Shown here: piece by piece, positions 62,611-64,000 of the stretch
Position numbering within the stretch: position 1 is the first letter of the stretch
Layout: each line of letters starts with the position of its first letter
DNA from: a bacterium HR17
Lineage (GTDB): Bacteria; Armatimonadota; Fervidibacteria; Fervidibacterales; Fervidibacteraceae
Length of the DNA stretch: 64,000 nt
Direction: 5' to 3'
NCBI GenBank assembly: GCA_002898575.1
Contig: BEHT01000002.1
Coordinates: forward strand, 83,581-147,580
Notes under the pieces: model-generated
Seen by the model: only the letters and a program-made list of their open reading frames with translations
The model's database searches: none
Told to the model about the DNA's origin: nothing
Made by a program: the position numbers and the translations under genes

Positions 62611-63714
62611 CTAACGCGCCTGTAACCGTTTGTTGCCTTGCTTCAGTTCGTCCAGCAGTGCCTCGTAGGCGTTGCGGTCAACGGGCAAGGTAACGGGTTG
62701 CCCCGAAAAGTGCGACAGGACGATGGCGTTCATCAACTCCAGCGACTTGATGCCCTCTTCAAACGGGACGGGTGGGGCGTTGCCGGTCAAAATTGCTTGC
62801 GCGAAGGCGCGGATGGCGGCGGCATGTCCTTTGGGGACATCTTTGTCCACGGGCACCTCGCTCCATTCCACTTTCGGGCGCCCCCATGCTTCAGGGCTCT
62901 CTCGCAAAAATCGGCGCAACGGCGGTTCGTAGCGCCCCAACCGCACCGCGCCACCTTCCAAAATGGCTGTGCCGTTGTCGCCCGTGATTTCCAACCGCGA
63001 CGGGACAGCGTAAGCGACACTGCTGATGTGCATAACGAAATGCGCCCCATTGTCCCATTCCCAAATCGCTGACGCCATGTCTTCCACTTCGGTGTTGTCG
63101 TGCCCGAAGTTGGCGATGCGTGCCGTGACGCGCATCGGCAACCCCAGCAGATATGCCAGCGTGTCCAAATCGTGGATGGCTTGGTTGATGAGCACGCCGC
63201 CCCCTTCGCCCCACCATGTTCCGCGCCAACGCCCTTGCTCGTAGTAAGCCTGCGTGCGGAAGTGGTGCCCTTGATACAACCCGCGCACCAGTTCGCCCAA
63301 CTCAGGCAGCAACCGCTTGATGACCCGAACGGGCGGGTCAAGACGGTGCTGAAACACGACGCCCGCCTTGCCCTTTGCCTTTTTCGCCGCCGCAATCATC
63401 GCATCGGCTTCGCGGACGCTGATCGCCATCGGCTTTTCGCACAAAACATGCTTGCCCGCTTCCAACGCGGCAATCGCTTGCTCAGCGTGCAAAAAGTGGG
63501 GCGTGCAGATGGAGACGACTTCTACCTCGCTGCGCAGAAACGCGGTGAAATCCGTGAAGCGGTGGGGGACATTGAACTCCGCACAAAAGCGCTCCAACGC
63601 GTCGGGGACGACATCGCACGCCGCGTAAAGTTCTACGCCTTCCATGCCCTTCAGGGCTTGGGCGTGGGAACTGCCGATGCCTGCCACGCCGACAATGCCC
63701 CACCGTAACGCCAT
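62611..63714 (-). CDS. Gfo/Idh/MocA family oxidoreductase
   Basis: A 367-residue dehydrogenase. The Rossmann motif is GIVGVAGIGSSHAQALKG, with AACDVVPDAL. The EKPMAISVREADAMI signature holds the catalytic Lys (CEKP). GGGVLINQAIHDLDTLAYLLG supplies the second-domain catalytic region. It is only distantly like the other family member at 58.8-59.8 kb, so not a recent duplicate. AAGGAGG lies 11 nt before the ATG at 63714. It converges with a 20-nt gap on the aminotransferase gene. Substrate unknown. Confidence 0.9.
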   Translation of the reverse strand: MALRWGIVGVAGIGSSHAQALKGMEGVELYAACDVVPDALERFCAEFNVPHRFTDFTAFLRSEVEVVSICTPHFLHAEQAIAALEAGKHVLCEKPMAISVREADAMIAAAKKAKGKAGVVFQHRLDPPVRVIKRLLPELGELVRGLYQGHHFRTQAYYEQGRWRGTWWGEGGGVLINQAIHDLDTLAYLLGLPMRVTARIANFGHDNTEVEDMASAIWEWDNGAHFVMHISSVAYAVPSRLEITGDNGTAILEGGAVRLGRYEPPLRRFLRESPEAWGRPKVEWSEVPVDKDVPKGHAAAIRAFAQAILTGNAPPVPFEEGIKSLELMNAIVLSHFSGQPVTLPVDRNAYEALLDELKQGNKRLQAR

Positions 63715-63790
63715 GCCAAATGTCGCCTCCTTTCCAGCGTGCATGCCGCGCAAATTGTAACGCCGTTGCCGTGTTGAATAATGGATTTTA

Positions 63791-64000
63791 TTCGGAGGGC
63801 GGCTCTCCTGAGCCGCCGAGAAGCAAGCGGCGCATCAGGAGATGCGCCCTCCGAGATGCCGAGGGTTCGTTCGGAGGGCGGCTCTCTGAGCCGCCGAAGA
63901 GAGCAAGCGGCGCATCAGGAGATGCGCCCTCCGAGATGCCGAGGGTTCGTTCGGAGGGCGGCTCTCTGAGCCGCCGAAGAGAGCAAGCGGCGCATCAGGA
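63791..64000. repeat. tandem array of composite palindromic repeats, cut by window end
   Basis: Unit starts TTCGGAGGGCGG at 63791, 63870 and 63950, a period of 79-80 bp. Each unit has hairpin GGCGGCTC-TC(C)T-GAGCCGCC and hairpin GGCGCATC-AGGA-GATGCGCC, then CCTCCGAGATGCCGAGGGTTCGT. The second stem differs from the 32 and 54 kb copies by a paired G-C to A-T change. Copies 2 and 3 are nearly identical to each other. The array lies upstream of the dehydrogenase gene and continues past the window. Confidence 0.92.

Noticed and set aside
63791..64000. Possible CRISPR array
   Set aside because: The 79-80 bp units are nearly identical throughout, with no unique spacers between conserved short repeats, and each unit is a pair of hairpins.

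Overview
The window is about 64 kb of GC-rich DNA (spot counts near 58-60% in core genes) from a bacterium with a Gram-negative type envelope: lpxA (lipid A), a secretin-based Tad pilus, PspA and a cell-wall amidase are all present. A TrmB with the long C-terminal extension known from thermophiles, a futalosine-pathway menaquinone gene (mqnE), several DUF1559-type prepilins and abundant GGCGGCTC/GAGCCGCC palindromes suggest a thermophilic lineage such as Armatimonadota (Fervidibacteria-like). That placement is inference from gene style, not from a marker comparison.

Layout. 1-10 kb: a truncated gene, ligA, an MFS pump, trmB, an intein-containing gyrA, a DUF1189-like membrane protein and tRNA-Tyr/tRNA-Thr. 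10-16 kb: an MgtC-like protein, a threonine-dehydrogenase-like enzyme, two small membrane proteins, an enolase-superfamily enzyme, an SDR dehydrogenase and a PspA pair. 16.3-26.1 kb: an Mrp Na+/H+ antiporter cluster in canonical C-D / E-F-G order, split by a 6.8-kb lower-GC block (17.4-24.2 kb). That block carries a trypsin/WD40 protein, a thioredoxin-like/prepilin pair, two small secreted proteins, gene remnants and a transketolase. 26.1-30.7 kb: cpaA-cpaB-cpaC-cpaE of a Tad pilus. 30.8-38 kb: radA, a PIN-TRAM protein, ispD, a GerMN protein, an AMIN amidase, lpxA and a DUF192 protein. 38.1-42 kb: tadC-tadB-tadA, the TadA ATPase having a duplicated N-terminal domain. 42-50 kb: mqnE, an unrecognised protein, lipM, hslV, a prepilin-lipoprotein-prepilin cluster and kbl. 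50-59 kb: a GH15 glucoamylase-like enzyme, trmI, a secreted STN-like protein, glgA, threonine synthase and the Tad pseudopilins tadE-tadE-tadG. 59-64 kb: two Gfo/Idh/MocA oxidoreductases, a glutaminyl-cyclase-like M28 peptidase, a four-tRNA cluster (Arg-CCG, Arg-GCG, Ser-GCT, Pro-GGG), a class III aminotransferase and a tandem palindromic repeat array.

How it fits together. Three separated loci together provide most of a Tad/Flp pilus: prepilin peptidase, usher/secretin, localisation ATPase, motor ATPase, platform proteins and minor pilins, but no major Flp pilin was seen. Tdh-like and Kbl enzymes could form a two-step threonine-to-glycine route. glgA and the GH15 enzyme point to alpha-glucan turnover. 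The strongest unusual signals are the interrupted Mrp operon, the domain-duplicated TadA, the GyrA intein at the catalytic tyrosine, and a family of paired palindromes whose apical sequences are mutually complementary and whose stems show compensatory change.
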